DNA of 64,000 nt from Symbiodinium natans. Its lineage: Eukaryota > Sar > Dinophyceae > Suessiales > Symbiodiniaceae. Position numbers and translations under genes: made by a program. Where the stretch lies: contig CAJNDS010000979.1 in the NCBI GenBank assembly GCA_905221605.1, forward strand, positions 392,001 through 456,000. Reading direction: 5' to 3'. The stretch's first letter is position 1. Each line of letters opens with the position of its first letter. This document shows positions 63,572 to 64,000 of the stretch, piece by piece. The notes beneath the pieces were generated by a model. The model was given only the letters and a program-made list of their open reading frames with translations, was not told the DNA's origin and did no database searches.

Positions 63572-63849
63572 CCCAAAGCGAAGAAGAAGGACCCAAATGC
63601 TCCCACACAAATCCCCGAGGCGCGAGCGTTGATTGTCGAGGTTTAGGCAGGGTTTAGGGTTTAGGGTTGAGGGGCCGGGGCATCCGCAGGAGGAATTTCG
63701 AGAGTCGGACTTGCATGTTGCGTGATTTATCCGTCCGCAGGCAACATGGCAGCTTGCGTTGTCAGCAGCCACAAGTCTTTGCGCAGAGAAAGCTCGCATC
63801 CTGCCCTGCCCGATCTTCATGATGTCGTCTTATGTTGTTCTCTTGGCTA
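63572..63849 (+). CDS. Two phase-matched putative exons, HMG-like start
   Basis: Exon 63572-63640 (after CGCCTCGCGCCAG) reads PKAKKKDPNAPTQIPEAR, then ALIVE; donor GTTTAGG. Exon 63741-63849 (after TTATCCGTCCGCAG) reads ATWQLALSAATSLCAEKAR, then ILPCPIFMMSS; donor GTCTGC. Both meet in phase 0. KKKDPNAP is the typical start of an HMG box, but the rest does not follow that family, so no function is assigned. A family B element follows 15 bp later. Confidence 0.5.
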
Positions 63850-63863
63850 GTCTGCCTGAAAGC

Positions 63864-63991
63864 TACTTGAAGGTTCATGGTACTTACTAACCAATTATAA
63901 CCCTACTTATAATACCCCTAAAGGGCCTTATAGGGGTTGGGGTTATAAGCCCAGTCATAATTGGTTAGTACGTACCATGAACCTTCAAGTA
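63864..63991. mobile_element. Family B inverted-repeat element
   Basis: Arms TACTTGAAGGTTCATGGTAC and GTACCATGAACCTTCAAGTA, perfect over 20 bp; nested stems around CCCCTAAAGGGCCTTATAGG. Confidence 0.85.
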
Positions 63992-64000
63992 GGCCCTGAA

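Noticed and set aside
1-64000. CRISPR arrays, bacterial operons, rRNA or tRNA genes
   Set aside because: No regularly spaced repeats with unique spacers, no Shine-Dalgarno-led gene clusters, and no cloverleaf or rRNA segment that I could recognise by reading.

Overview
This window looks like dinoflagellate nuclear DNA. The evidence is (1) dozens of interstitial TTTAGGG/CCCTAAA (plant/dinoflagellate-type telomere) arrays; (2) a gene whose introns use GT, GC and GA donors with AG acceptors, a mixture characteristic of dinoflagellates; (3) introns made of short terminal-inverted-repeat elements flanked by target-site duplications (introners); and (4) a very large Ty1/copia polyprotein carrying extra enzyme-like domains. 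Nothing was run: all coordinates and matches come from reading the sequence.

Layout. 0-7.5 kb: short exon-like GC-rich islands on the + strand separated by telomere-like arrays and small inverted-repeat elements. 7.5-17.5 kb: a complete copia LTR retrotransposon with two 175-bp LTRs identical by eye, a CAGCC target duplication and a single 3176-aa gag-pol frame; beyond gag, protease, integrase, RT and RNase H it holds a cytosine-methyltransferase-like segment, a Fe(II)/2-oxoglutarate-dioxygenase-like segment, and a stretch where the protein-like sequence is in another frame. 17.5-45 kb: more exon-like islands on the + strand with splice-like edges, separated by arrays, AT microsatellites and MITE-like elements of at least nine families (named A-J here; I is not used). 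46.6-52.1 kb: a 15-exon pepsin-like aspartic protease gene that I could splice to one 596-codon frame; several of its introns are introner insertions. 53-56 kb: islands plus nested MITEs. 56.2-59.5 kb: a 5'-truncated, decayed non-LTR retrotransposon on the - strand. 59.5-64 kb: further islands, elements and arrays.

Two themes tie the window together. Small inverted-repeat elements duplicate 4-8 bp on insertion; in the protease gene the left duplicate often supplies the 5' splice site and the right terminal repeat the AG, so splicing restores the original frame. Telomere-like arrays are not random in orientation: around many exons the left flank reads CCCTAAA and the right flank TTTAGGG, so an intron often starts with TTTAGGG and ends with CCCTAAA and could fold into a long hairpin.
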